64,000 bases of DNA from Dasyornis broadbenti. Lineage: Eukaryota > Chordata > Aves > Passeriformes > Dasyornithidae. The stretch spans positions 713,205 through 777,204 of the forward strand of contig VZRN01006300.1 in NCBI GenBank assembly GCA_013397935.1. The letters run 5' to 3'. Within the stretch, counting starts at the first letter, position 1; each line of letters starts with the position of its first letter. The notes beneath the pieces were generated by a model, which saw nothing but the letters and a program-made list of their open reading frames with translations, was not told where the DNA came from and made no database searches. Of the stretch, positions 37,351 through 50,000 are shown piece after piece. The position numbers and the translations under genes were made by a program.

Positions 37351-37490
37351 TTCTATTCTATTCTATTCTATTCTATTCTATTCTATTCTATTCTATTCTA
37401 TTCTATTCTATTCTATTCTATTCTATTCTATTCTATTCTATTCTATTCTGTTCTGTTCTGTTCTGTCCTGTCCTGTCCTGTCCTGTTCTA
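37351..37490 (+). repeat. 28-unit TTCTA/TTCTG/TCCTG pentanucleotide array
   Basis: There are 28 uninterrupted five-base units: 19 TTCTA, then 4 TTCTG, then 4 TCCTG, then one TTCTA. The array begins at the tail of the CR1 copy and grew from it. The variants are blocked, not mixed, so TTCTG arose once and was amplified, and TCCTG arose from TTCTG. TTCTA is a rotation of ATTCT, the unit expanded in human ATXN10 (SCA10). Plus-strand open frames across it simply repeat a five-residue unit. Confidence 0.97.
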
Positions 37491-39023
37491 TACAGTAAAA
37501 TCTCAGCTTAAGAGAGATGCCATTCACTCTGCCATTTTCTCCAGCACTCTCTGTTTCCTGAGGAATGACTCAGCCTCCTCAGTGTTTCTGAAAATGTGCC
37601 TCCTGCTTGAGCCTTGGTTGGGAAGGAAACATTTAATCATGAATGAGCATGTACTAGCGGCTTTTTTTCCACCTGCCTGTAGAAATACATTATTTTGCAG
37701 TCAAAGACCTGAACAAAAGTTGTCTGCAATGGAACTTACAGGAAACTCTTGGGAGTATCAGCTTGTAATACCTTTACCTTTGGATGCATCAGGAGGGGTA
37801 GTAAATACAGCACAGTGTGCAACTGCCTTCCTTTTACATATTTTTCATGTATATTTGCAACAGTCAGTTGCAACTTTTCAATAAACAGTAATGACTGTTG
37901 CTGCAGATTACTTCCTGAATATTTTTGGTAAATGATTTTCTGGCCTTGAAGAACCTGAAGGGGAAATGTTTTTAGTGATGACTAAAAGGAAGTACTGTGC
38001 TCCTGCGTACTTTTTCAGGGGAGGGGGATTTTCCCCACTCTTTTTACAAGATACTGTTTTTATGGGTAATTACTTGCCTTGGTGCTGCGTATAACACTAC
38101 TGTATACAAAGCATTACTGTCTGACCTCCTTGTTAATTATGCTAAGCAGTACAGCTGCTTTGCACTAACTGATGAAATACAACAAAATAGCTTGCCTGCC
38201 TGAGGACATTGGCTTTCCGAGTCAAGAAAAAGGCAGAAGCAAAGTTTGACCTTTAATCTAAAGTTTAGATATGTGCTGAGGGTTGCTGGGGATAGGGCTT
38301 CCACACGTGCTCCGACACTGCTGACTCCAGCATCAGCATGGCTGCATCGGTAGCCAGGGCTGGAGATTGAGTCCTTTCTCCTTCCTCTAACTGGAAAGTG
38401 TATTTGATGTAAGGAAGCAAAAATATGGCTTGAGCATTAACAGCATCTCCCCATAAGGTTGATAAGTGCTCTATTCTGAACGCTGTTTCCCAGGCACTTG
38501 AGGACTTTGTGGAGAGAACATAAATTTATAGGTGATACAGAAGAAAATTTCATCACCCTACAGAAGAAAATTTCATCACAGACTGAAATAAGCATTTTTG
38601 AAGAATGGCTAAGTAAAGTTAAAAAAAGCAACTCCTTTGATGCCATCTGGTGCTGCCCATTAATCAGACAACTATTCTCTCTTAATTAGGGACTAGCCCT
38701 GGTATGCCTTGTTATATCAGTATCACCACAGACATGGATACAGAGAGATCTCTATGTTCTTAATTTCCACTTTGTTCCCTACTACACAATAATTTTACAG
38801 AGAATTAGTTTTCCACCAGTGGTGTTAAGTGATTTCAAACCTATGTTGTTGTTATCCTCATACCAGGTAGACTTCAGAAAAATAAAATGCTTCTCTGTAA
38901 AAGTAAGCTTGACACTAGACATTATAGCTACAAGGACACATTACAAATCAGTGTGCAGATTTACTTTCCATGTCTACATGTGATGGACCTGAGTCACAGA
39001 GGAATTGTGTTCCCCAAATCCAT
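37491..39023. other. unique DNA, no gene recognised
   Basis: Sequence 3' of the pentamer array holds no recognised gene. The 186-codon frame ending at 37884 owes half its length to the array. A 23-bp tandem duplication is listed separately. Confidence 0.5.
38537..38580 (+). repeat. 23-bp tandem duplication
   Basis: ACAGAAGAAAATTTCATCAC occurs twice, identical over 20 bases, with a period of 23. The identity points to a recent duplication. Confidence 0.9.
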
Positions 39024-39102
39024 AGTGATTGGAAAGTGAGTGCCTTGAGTTCTGCTTTTTCATCTCTGAAAATTTTGGACAACATCCCTACCTCTGGTGG
39101 AA
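39024..39102 (+). mobile_element. possible MIR-core relic
   Basis: GTGATTGGAAAGTGAGTGCC, TTCTGCTTTTTCATCTCTGA, AAATTTTGG and CATCCCTACCTC follow the order of the MIR core (TGTGACCTTGGGCAAGTCAC, then CAGTTTCCTCATCTGTAAAA, then TACCTACCTC). No tRNA-like head is visible upstream. Divergence is near the limit of recognition. Confidence 0.3.
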
Positions 39103-42100
39103 AATGGGACAAGTCTTTCTTTCCCTCATAACTTCATAAAAAAACCCCAAAAAAACCCGGCCAGAACCAAAATCCCTGTGGTCATGATGATTACCTGGGA
39201 GTATTCCATCACCTAGAAACAACTGCTCTGTTATTTTGTGGGCTTTTCTTTGTCATTGTGGTGCCAGAGAACTTCCAGCAGACCAAGGAAAAGACCCTTT
39301 CTTGGTCCGTTTTCCAGATGCCTCTCAGATGAAGAGGATGATTTTCCTTCTTGGCCCTTTGCCACTCTGTTAGCTGGGCTGCAGTGAGCCATGTTTATAG
39401 TTCACATGGCTGAAGATAATCCCAACAATACACACAGTATGAGGAGAATACAGCTGGACTGCTGGGAAAATAAAACATCGGAGGATGAAAAAGCAGAGGA
39501 GGTGGGGGTTTGGGAGCTTCAAGCTTTTCCCCCTTCAGCCAGGGTAATCAACACAGTCATAAATTAAAAATTTATTCCAAGACAACACAGAAGTTACTCA
39601 GAAGTCATCATTATCACAGGGCTCTTGTTCACAGAGTCCACATAGAGTTGGTGGGGAAAAAGTGAGTCTGCAAAGGGAATTGTTATTTTTATCAGTAGTT
39701 AGTCATTATTTGTGGTCTTTCCAGATAAGAAGGCAGACCATATTACAGTACTTATCACCAATATTATCTGCCATTAGACACAACTGAACTGTATTATTGC
39801 TTCTATTTTTTCTTTGTTTACATTTTTCAGTCTCAGAGCCGTTACACAGAACTCAGCTCTACAGCTTCCCTTTTTGTCTTCCTACCGATGTATATATAAT
39901 TTTCTAAGTAACAGCTTTTACAGAAATTAAAGTTCATTTTTGACAAGTGTGTGAGTTCTTTGTGGCATTAAATGTGATACTGATCTTGTGTGGAAAGAAA
40001 ATACTTTTAAATTTGTCTATTCAAGTATAAAATAACATTGATACATGCTCCTCATTAATCCAGAATTGAGCTTTATGATCTAAAACACTGTTGTATGCAT
40101 TACTATTACTTTTAGTACCAAAAGGTAAAGTAAAGGATGTACTTGATGGGGGTTTTTTTTATACTTTAAGGCCAAATTCAATAAATAGTGTATAAATAAC
40201 ACATATTCGAAGAAAAGTATCATTGAAGATCATTGAAGCCAGCATTGCATATATTTCTGTGACATTCTATCTTTTCTCTGGACTGCTCACCAGTGGTGAA
40301 ATCTTTCCTACTTTTGCCTGTAAATATCATTTGTTGAAAAAATTTGCTGGCTGGTTTGGGTAAGTGGTGTGTCTGCCTCTAGTTATTTTCCAAGTTGTTT
40401 GCTCTGATTATTTACTGGCTTTATCATACTGTGCTATACTGCATAATTGTAGCACCTGGACTAGGCTGAAACGTTTAACAGGATAACGTTGAAGAGCAAT
40501 TAGAAAAAAAAAAAAAAAGGAAACAAAAGCCAGTAAACTAACCACCTCTTGTGATTTCAGATTGGATAAATATTTTAAAGGAACAAATACTGTGACAGCT
40601 CAAATAACAAAAGCTGCTGCCGTACAAGCAGCTGTAAGGTTGTTTGTTCATGCATACATCTGTAAATCTTCTCATCATTCAACGGGCTCCTGGAATAGTC
40701 CAAAACAGTGTTTATCAGGTCCCTATAATCATAAAAATCCCTGAGAGTCAGTCCTGGAACTGAGTCAAACAAGCCCCTAATCAGCTTCAAACACCAAGTC
40801 TTGTTAACTTTCCCCTCCAAATCTCCATAAAACTTGTTTTTCCAACAGTGCAAGTCCCTCTTTCCCTTCTGTTCTCACAAACTGCTTAGTCTGGGACTAT
40901 ATGCAGGTATAAACTCTATCAAGGAAAAAAATAGAGACTAGGCAGATACATATTCTTTCTCCAATTCCTTCCCTTTAAGGATTGTTAGAATGTATGGAAA
41001 ACTTACTGAAGGAAGCTTTTGTCTTTTCGGAACTTACCCACCACAATTTTTCTTTGCCCCCTTAAGGCGTGTATGGTAGATGCATGGTATGATGTAAGTC
41101 TGGATGTATCACAGACTAATTTACATGACAAGTAGAATTTATCTAAAATAAAGACATTTCTGAATTATTTCTGAAAATAACACCTTTTTTTTTTTTTTTG
41201 ATAGGAAATAACACAGAGAGACTGTATGAAGGTACTGTATAGCTAAGAGTCTATTGCAAATTATTGCACTAGTTTGTATTTTTTTTTTTCTGGCTTATGA
41301 CCATACAAATTTTAATTGAAGTCTCAATTTCCTACCTCGATCTTTACTGTATTCCAGGCCACACCACTTGGATACCACTGGTGAGAACAGAACTCATTAA
41401 GGACGGTTTAATCTGAAAACTTTGCTTTTGGGAATTTTGAAAAACATGAAGAAACATCAAAACTGAGTCTTCATTGGTTTTCTGTCTTTTATGTCTACAG
41501 CATTAGTTACTGATTTGGGTGCACAAAAGTAGGATAAATCATTTATTTGCTTGAGTGTTTTAAATAAATTGCTGTACAAAGGACTGAAGCTGGGCAAAAA
41601 GGCAGTGGTTGGCTTTTGAACATAAAGTGGCTGAGTCTCAGCGAGGGCCTACGAGCTAGAAATGCGCAGGAGTTGTGATGGGAATCAAATTTGACCTTTT
41701 TATTTGTTCCAGGAAAATCTTATTCATCTGCAACACCAAAAATGTTCCCGGTGCCGCTTTTGTTTCAGCAAGGCTGGGAAACAGGAATACAGCAGCGGCA
41801 GGACAAAAGCTATTCTTGCAGATTTCCCAGCTCAGCTAAACCTGGGACCAACTGGAAAGCCCTTGAGAAAGCCTGGAGACTCCCAGCACAGCCCGGAGGG
41901 TCCACAGGGAACAGGAAGAGGAAGGTCAGGCTTGGAAAGCAGCAGGAACAGCCTTCGCTGTGGTATTTCTGTACTGCTGCTTCCTGCCTGGGCTGAAGCA
42001 GGGAAGAGTGAAGTACACGACTCTTTTAACCAAGGTTCTCAGAGCCCTGGTTTGGCGTACTCTGCCCACAAAGGTCAGGAGGCAGGCAGCAGAGCTAAGG

Positions 42101-43510
42101 AGATTGTGTGGGATATAAGTCGCTGGTAGACGTGGCAGGCTGTCCCTTATATAGCAAGCACCGCTAAGTGGATAAGAGAGGGTGCCAGGGAGCGGCATCA
42201 GGGTGCCAGCCCTACTTCTGCAGTGCTTGTCTTGCAGCTCATGCAACCGGCCCCAGGTGGCTGTACCTGGGCTTCCTCTGCTACAGAAGCACCCTGCAAA
42301 GGCGCTTTGCAGTCCTAGGCAAAGGCTTTGCTATCTACTGATAACAAAGGTACTTCAGAAGTGATAAGCATTACCACTTCTACAGCGCAGCACTGAAGGA
42401 TGGAGAAGCATTCGGTACTGTTACCTGTGCCAAAAGGATGCTGTGGTGTCTAAATCACATCAGTCTGCAATTTTTCATATATTTCATGTTTTCCTACTTT
42501 CTTTCTGTTTCTTGACATCCACAGAACACTCTAATAAGTTTACCCAGAACATTACTATCATAACACTATTACAGTTCATTTCTATGGTGCTGCTGTTAAT
42601 ATTTAACGGAAAATGAGACAGGTGTCCCATTTTATGAGGCAATAATATGCTTCCTGACTGGATAAACTGAATGCTGAAGGGCTGAATAGTTTTGCCCCTA
42701 CGTGGGAAGGAGATTATTGCTAAGGGAAATAGGAAGTCTACTGTATTCTCCTCTTCTCCAATGTTGTTCCAGTTTAGGACAAGACAACATCTCCCAAGCT
42801 GCCTGCCAATCCAGTTTGCTGCGATCAGCTCCCATCTTCCATGTCTCAGAAACTCTCCTATGGGACTTCAGCTGCTTAGCAAATAAGCAAAGAGTGACTA
42901 CCAGATCTAGAGTGAGAACAAAATAGTGTTATTTACTCTTGCCCACTTCAAAATTTATCTTTGCTAAAACTACAGCAGGAAGAACAAAAAAAGTTGTGTG
43001 CAGTTTTGTTCAGTGTGAAGGAGGCTGCTGCACTGCAGGGTCAGAGCATCCTTTGCATCCGACACAAGTCAGTAGAGCTCTGGTGCTGGGATATGTTGGG
43101 TAAGAGTTTGCCTAATTGCATGGTGTACTCAAAGCCTCCTGAAATGAAGCCAAAATGAGCATCTGTGCTAGAAATTCAACCCCATGATCAGGGTCTTCTT
43201 TGTTCTGCCTCTTGCAGAATATGAGCTTTCATTTTAGGTTTTAACCCAAAGGCTTTTGCATTTGTTCTAGGATTTTGCAGATGGTCTAAAAGAAAATAAA
43301 TAATCTTTGGACATTTTGGAGCTGAATATCTATGACATACAAATGCAGAGAAACCCAATGACCCTTGTTGTCCTGAATACTCATATCTTTATCTGTCAGA
43401 ACTATAAAAAACAAAGTCATCATAGTTTATGGTGATATAATCCCATGTCACATGTGAACGTAAGACTCACAGCACACCCTCCTGCTGTGTGCATTTCAGC
43501 CCGGACGGTA

Positions 43511-43528
43511 CATCGTGCACGCACGATG
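43511..43528. other. CpG-rich 8-bp inverted repeat
   Basis: CATCGTGC, two bases AC, then GCACGATG: perfect arms, lying in a 60-base stretch with about seven CpG dinucleotides, unusual for the surrounding CpG-poor sequence. Confidence 0.75.
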
Positions 43529-46500
43529 GGACCCTCTTGTTTCTCGTCTCCGTGTCAGACAGAGCTGTTCAGCCTGACTTGTTTCCCTCAGATGCGAAGA
43601 TGTTTCAGTGAATGAGTGCTTCATGGAGGAACCTCATTACAAGCCCAGTTTGTGAGGTGAGCAGGAGCCTGGAGAAGCTCTGCGACCTCCAAGCAAACCC
43701 AGGGGTGCAAGAGGCCAGCCTTTTTTTGTGGTCAGCCGTTCTTTCATCAAATTGGTTCCTATGTTCCTTTTATGATGATGGTCGTGCTAAGTCCAAGACT
43801 CTTAACATTGCAATGAAAAACCAAATGAGTAGCCAGACTTCAGCAAGTTCACCTGGTTCTATCCAAAATGGGGCCTGAAGAAAGAGACAAACTAGGGATG
43901 CGAAGACTGACCTAGTCACACTGGTATGGGCAACATGGCTGAGTACCAAACAGTCCCTTTATCAGGGGATAGTAAAATGCAATGGCTCTGCCACATTTTT
44001 TCTTCTCAGGGTAATTTTATTATTTTGAGAAAACCTTGAGGGTGGTAGCATCAATGGAGAACGTCTCAGCACCTGCTGCTGTTATTTTGAATGGCTCCAT
44101 TTTTCCCGATCTAAATTTGATTTCCAAATATATAAGTAACTGCACATTACATCTTAAGTGACACAGCCTTTTGGTACATAGAATACTAGAATGTGTGGCT
44201 TCCCACTTAAAAATATTTTAAACTTTACTTCTGCAGTTAAAAGCCATGTTTTAGACTGACTATGGGATCAAATATATGCAGTGAAAAAAAAATCTTCTCT
44301 CAGGGTCCTCAATTATGCTTAATTGTTCTCATGCCTTTTGAAAATGCAGTTTTGGGTTATCTTCTCAGAAAGTTTTTACTGATCGCCCATTATACAGGCT
44401 GAGTGTAGGGGGCGAAAAACAACCACATACTTCATGTGGTTAGATAATGGCCCTGTGAGAAGTCATACAAAAGGACACATGTGAAAGGAGGCACATCATC
44501 AGGCATGGCCTTTAGGTTTCAGGTAGTTCATAATCTGACCAATCACCCCTTTGATATTCTCTATCCAACACATTTTGAGCATGTCTTTTTTTTTTTTTTC
44601 ATCAGCAGCGAATTACTGCCTGTATCAGCATTTTGAAGCCTGTCCTGTCATTTTCTTTACTTTGCAGGGAGATGGAGTTTCCTGTGGTCTTGTCTATGTA
44701 ACTCTCCCAGCTCTGAAAGGTGAATGCTGAGTGTAGTGGAGCTGTTACTTAATTATATCATGACTGATAGGAAGGGGGAAGTTGCTGTGTGATGCCTTCT
44801 CTTAAATTTCCTGGCCTCATTTCTTTCCTGTTTCCTCTCAAAACAGAGCTGTCTTCCACCCAAAATGAAAATTAAAATGAATAACCACAAACTGCAGCTC
44901 CAAAAATCACAGTAGCAATGATAGAAGAATGTACTCTGAACAGCACCAGTTTATAATTAAACCATTTGTCTTCCACAAAAGGTGTCTAGGCTATTCTTGT
45001 AGGATATAATATTTTTTATAAGCTTTATTTTTTGCAGGTTTCTTTTCGGTTGGAGAACCGAGTATTTAAACACAGTCAGTAGCAGCAAATAATCTCCTTT
45101 TACTACCACTTTTAGCTGATGCATTTGGGACTTTGGCAGACTGCAGTGTTCTTTCAGCTAATGGTTAAAATCATCACTACATGCAAATGCTCCTCATAAA
45201 TAGCTCCAGGATCTGCCTCTGCAAGGTGCTGAGCAGTCTCAGCCCTTACCAGTATAAAATGGGAGTCTGGAAATCATCTCATCTCTTGGAATCAAAGGAC
45301 AGAAAGGCCTGAATACTGAGCTTTGGGCATGATTTCTTTTTCCTACAGTTAAAGTATTCCTCAAGTGACAAAGCAGTTCATAGTTTGAGTGGTGTCAATT
45401 TGAAATAATTTTTCATCAGTTCTTAATTTTCGTAAGAACCAGTGACTCAGCAATCAGTCCAACCTATTAGAGGTTATGGGACCCTCCAGTGGGCATTTTA
45501 CATTATCTGGCTCTTTGACTGGCTTCAGCAGGATGCCACTTTCCCATTCTTCTCTTGGCTCTCATAAGAACTAAAAGATTATCAAACAAAAATTCTCAGT
45601 CCACCTGAGTCCATGAGTCAGAGCCTCTGGATGATGTACTTCACCACAGGCCCATCAAAGCCATCCAGAAAAGACACGAGCAGTCACTTGGAGAAAGCTC
45701 AATGCATCAGTGCTTTCTGCCCTCCAAAACCATTTCATTCTGTCCACCTCAGCCCTTGCCCTGTCTTAACTTTGTGTCTATTGTCTCCCCAGTTTCTCAC
45801 AAGTTATGAAAAGCGTTTTGTCGTGTGCTCTTCCCTTCTATAGCCAACACTTCCTAATCATCCAAGTGCCTTGCATTTTGCACAGCTGGCCTCTAAGACA
45901 GTTGCAGCCTCGGGTGCAGGGATGGGTATATTGGCTATGGTCATGATTTATTTTTGGGATGCAGGAGTATGCCCACATCTCAGCAGCTGTGAATGCTGGC
46001 ATGTGCTGGGGACAGGAAAGGTTTACATTGTCTGGATTCCAGGGGACTGATTTAGAGCGACTCATTTTGAGGCAGTTGGCCAGATAAAACTCATGCTGAC
46101 TCCCCCTGGAAAGCTACCATCTAAAACCAATATGGAATCATCTTCAGCTCTTGGGCAGTGCCCTCAAGAAAACCAGCCCTCTCTTTGCCTCCTCTTTCTG
46201 TTGCACCTCCACTGCCTGGTGGGCAGAGGGCAATGGGCATATGCTGGGGTTGTGCGTTTATCTTTTGTGTATGCCTATTACGTGTATGTCTTTTCTGAGG
46301 AATGCCAGGGGTGCCAAGCCCACCTCTGCTACCAGCACATGGGGAATCAGAGCTGTACAGCTCAGCAGACACATGTGCTGATGGAGAGATGATTTGGGTT
46401 TGTTTCTCTTAGAGTCAGCATCCCCAGACCACAATGAGACAGCAGGTGATTAATTTCTGTCACTTTTTGGAATTGTGACTAGACTGTAAAACATTTTGCT

Positions 46501-46707
46501 CTAACACAAACAAGATATGATGCAATGATTGGGGAAACAATTAAAACTCTGAACAACTTCTGTATAATGACTGTAGTAATGACAGTAATGTCAGGACAGT
46601 TCACCCTCTCTGACAATGCATTTCTTAGTGACATAATACATTTCAAGCTTTAAAGCACCCTTGTGGCTGTGATAAATGAAATGATTCAATAAATTAAACA
46701 TGGTTTG

Positions 46708-46726
46708 GAGAGAGAGAGAGAGAGAG
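46708..46726 (+). repeat. (GA)n microsatellite
   Basis: Nine uninterrupted GA units plus a final G. Short and unremarkable. Confidence 0.9.
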
Positions 46727-47048
46727 TTGGTGAGTGCTGGCTGATACTTGGTTCATGTAAAAATAAAGCAGCAGCAATCCCGAAGCTTTGCTTTGCTTTG
46801 TGCAAAGCTCTGCTTGTGGTTAGGCTTGCTCGTGGTGCAGTGTGAGGTGCTGTAACCTGGTTAAGCTGCCTTGCAGGAATCAGCTCTGTCTCATATGCCC
46901 CTGATTCGCTGCATGACAAATGCTGTCTCCCCTGCACAGCTGGGAATAGAGACATGTCCTGAGATGGCAGCTCATGAAAAATCTGGGTGGGACAGCATAT
47001 ATTTTAGAAATGCCTGGTGCAAATAAATTGCTAAAGCAAGCCCTTTTT

Positions 47049-47078
47049 ATATGATGGTTTCATTAAAAACCATCATGT
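47049..47078. other. 12-bp-stem hairpin
   Basis: ATGATGGTTT (47051-47060), a six-base CATTAA loop and AAACCATCAT (47067-47076) pair perfectly; one wobble and one further pair extend the stem to 12. It is too short for a microRNA precursor. It may be a small transposon relic or chance. Confidence 0.8.
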
Positions 47079-50000
47079 TACTGCATTTAATATGCTTCAC
47101 AGTTCTTAACAGAAGTCTCCTTTTCTGAGGCAGGGAGCATGCCTTTATGATTTACACAGCTTTTTCCTCACTGGTGTAAGGACCAGTGGAAGTCCCTTGT
47201 CTTGTTCCTGGTCTGGCAAACTCCAGTATTCCAGTGTGTGAGAACAGGAGACGAGGTGAATCACAACCAGAATCACTTTTGTCCAGATCTGGAGCCCATC
47301 AGCAACAGGCTGAGGGTGCCTGAAGGTGCCAGACAGAGTGGAAGGTAACCCCATGTAACACTGCCAACCACAACAGAGACTTTGAGCAAAAGGTGCACAG
47401 TCAGCTTGCTGCTATTGAGGGAAACTTCTGGAAACTATTGCAATCCTTAACATTTTAAAAGGATGTTTGTGTCCTGAACATTTAAGCTGCAAGGGAATTG
47501 GACCATGCCTCTCTCTTTAGACTGTAAATAATTTGCGGCGAGAGCTGTTTTTATCACCGTGCTTCAAACAACACTCAGCATATTGCTGGAACCAATTATA
47601 TAAATAAATTATATAATATGTCTTTGGGTAACTTAAATACCATGCTGCACAGTCAGTAGTTGAAAACTGAAAGATGCCCAAGCCAAATTTGAAAATAAGA
47701 AGATAAAACACTAGATAATTCAGTCATATTTAGTTTAGTCTTTTTTTTATTTTCTGTAGCAGCCTGGTAATATAGAAAGATATTTGCATTAAAATACCAT
47801 TGTTCCTCAGAACAGATGTTTTTATATTACTTTCTTTATTGTGTTTAATAACATATTATAGGACGTGCTGTAGTCATAACACATTGTTAAAAATTTTCTG
47901 TAGATACAACATTTACTTTTGATTAAACAAATGTGCTGGGAGTTAAGGGTATCCCAGTGTAATTTAATGTTATTACTCTGCTATTTTGGTGCAGTTAATT
48001 GAATTGCAGAATGGGCTACTTCAAGAAAATATGAAGAATGTCTTTCTTTGTTTCTAAAATGTTAAGGTAGACTAATTTACTCCTAAATGGTTTAGTGATG
48101 AATATCTCATACTGTTGAAGTTCCAAATAAGTCATATTTCCCTACTTAAGCACATATTCTTGATGGTGGCAAAATGCTAGTTCTCAAAATACAGATTACA
48201 AAGCAAAGACCGAGAGGAGCAAAGTCTATGAATCCATAGCAGATTGATTTTAATAACAGATTAAAATCCATGGAGCAGGAGAAATGGAAGGTCAAGCTTT
48301 TTAATCCTTTCTTACTCAAGGATTCTCTCCTGAACACAAAAGAGCAGTAAGCTTCCCTGTACTAGAAGACTGTGTGCATAAGAAAAAAAAAAAATAAAGG
48401 AAAAAAAGAAAAAAAGAAAAAAACCAAAGAGGGTAACAGCAAGACCAAATGGCTTCAAAGCAAATTAGGCCAGTGAAGGACAAAAGTTGGAGAGCAGCGA
48501 ACATGAAATTATCATAGGTAAAGGAGGGAAGGCAATAGACAATCTCGTGACAAAAGATCATCAGTGTTTGGGAAAGGCACCACTTCCTTCTTACCTTTGA
48601 TTTTCAAACATGTTGATGTCTCTGTATAGAAGAGATTGCAGAAGTTAGTCTCTGCCACATTTTGTCAGGACACTGACTTTTTATGCACATTCTGTATATT
48701 TTGAATCTCGATATCCAGAAGGCATTTGACTAATAGAGCAGTGGGTAATGACCATGATTATGCTGTGGGAGATGAAGGAAAAATAGAGATCTCTGGGCAA
48801 AACACTGCTTTAATATTATTAGTCACAGTCACATAAGTATAGCCCTCTGCATTTGCCCACAGTAAAAGGGAAGCTGTCTCTGTTCAGGTTACCAGGTCAA
48901 GGTGTCCTTGATGTAGATAACTTGATCATTAGCTTCTTAGCACGAAGTTTGAGCTTTAATATGTATTACTTAGCTGTATATCATATAATCTCAGTGAGTC
49001 TGTGTTGCAGACTATCCTTATCTAAATGATTAACATTAGATCACGAGTGGTGGCTAAAAAAAGGTGCAGGAAAGATCAAAACAGTGCCCTAATTAAGCAG
49101 CATCCCCTCAAACACATTTACAGTCTCAAGGTGACTCCTCAGTCTGTGCTCCTCAGCCCAGGATTGTTTGCCAAAGCTTAGAGGAGAGCAGTTGAAAGAA
49201 AACAATCTGCTCCTGGAACAGGGAAGAGAGGAAATTCTCACTTGCAAAAACTGGCAGGCAGAGGAGCCCAAAGTGTAACCAGGGCTCAGTTCACCAGAGA
49301 AGAGCCTGCAATAACTCAGTTATGCATCCCCAAAGCATGAATTTGATTTCAGACGGAGATGCCACAGCATGTAAAGGGCATCGTGCTCAGCTGGCATGAA
49401 GGTATAGCCTGTAGATTGAAGTAAGGAGACATTAGTTCATTACACCAAGAAGGAAGTGAAGGGACCTGACTACTTCTTGGAAAGGGTGCCCTTAGGGAGC
49501 TGGGAGAGGTCTTGGGAGAAGTGAGATAGGCGACAGCTGGGGTCAGGGAAATGTGAACTGCATCTACAGCTCATTCGAGGAACATAAGGTCACATTTATA
49601 GTATTTGCCAATGAATGGCAAGGTTTTACTGTACATCCTGGACAGTCTATCTTGTGCTGTTAGAAATCATAAAGTAATTCAACATGTGATAAGGGTGTAG
49701 CTTGCTACTCATCAAGTCTGAAATCTCTGTTTCTGCAAAGAGTCACGCCCTTGTGCTTCGATGAACTGTTGAATAATAAAAGCCTTTGGACTTGGCGTTC
49801 AATGAAATGTGAAATCGAGGTTAAATGCCAGTTCTTCAGTCCAAACACTTGGGGCTGGTTGAGGTGAAGCAATCACAGAACCAACCATTTCGTCCCTATT
49901 TGTTGAATCAACTTCAAGGATTTTCAGGAAGACTGAAAGCTAAAAGCTCCTACTTACCCAAGTAGGGAAACTTTTCTCCCCTGTTCTGTTCACCTCACTC

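Larger units (their letters stand above)
39103..47050. other. long unique AT-rich block, no gene recognised
   Basis: Contains homopolymers (A at about 40504-40518, T at 41185-41199 and 44586-44600), a GC-richer stretch at 41640-42300 with overlapping open frames on both strands, a CpG cluster with a hairpin at 43500-43560, a (GA)n at 46708-46726 and a short GCTTT repeat near 46784. No frame has recognisable protein features. Confidence 0.45.

Noticed and set aside
37227..37884. Long plus-strand frames across the pentamer array
   Set aside because: A five-base unit without stop codons keeps frames open; the peptide is a five-residue repeat.
45235..45290. AAAATGGGAG segment as a MIR core
   Set aside because: Match too short; surrounding order does not follow the element.
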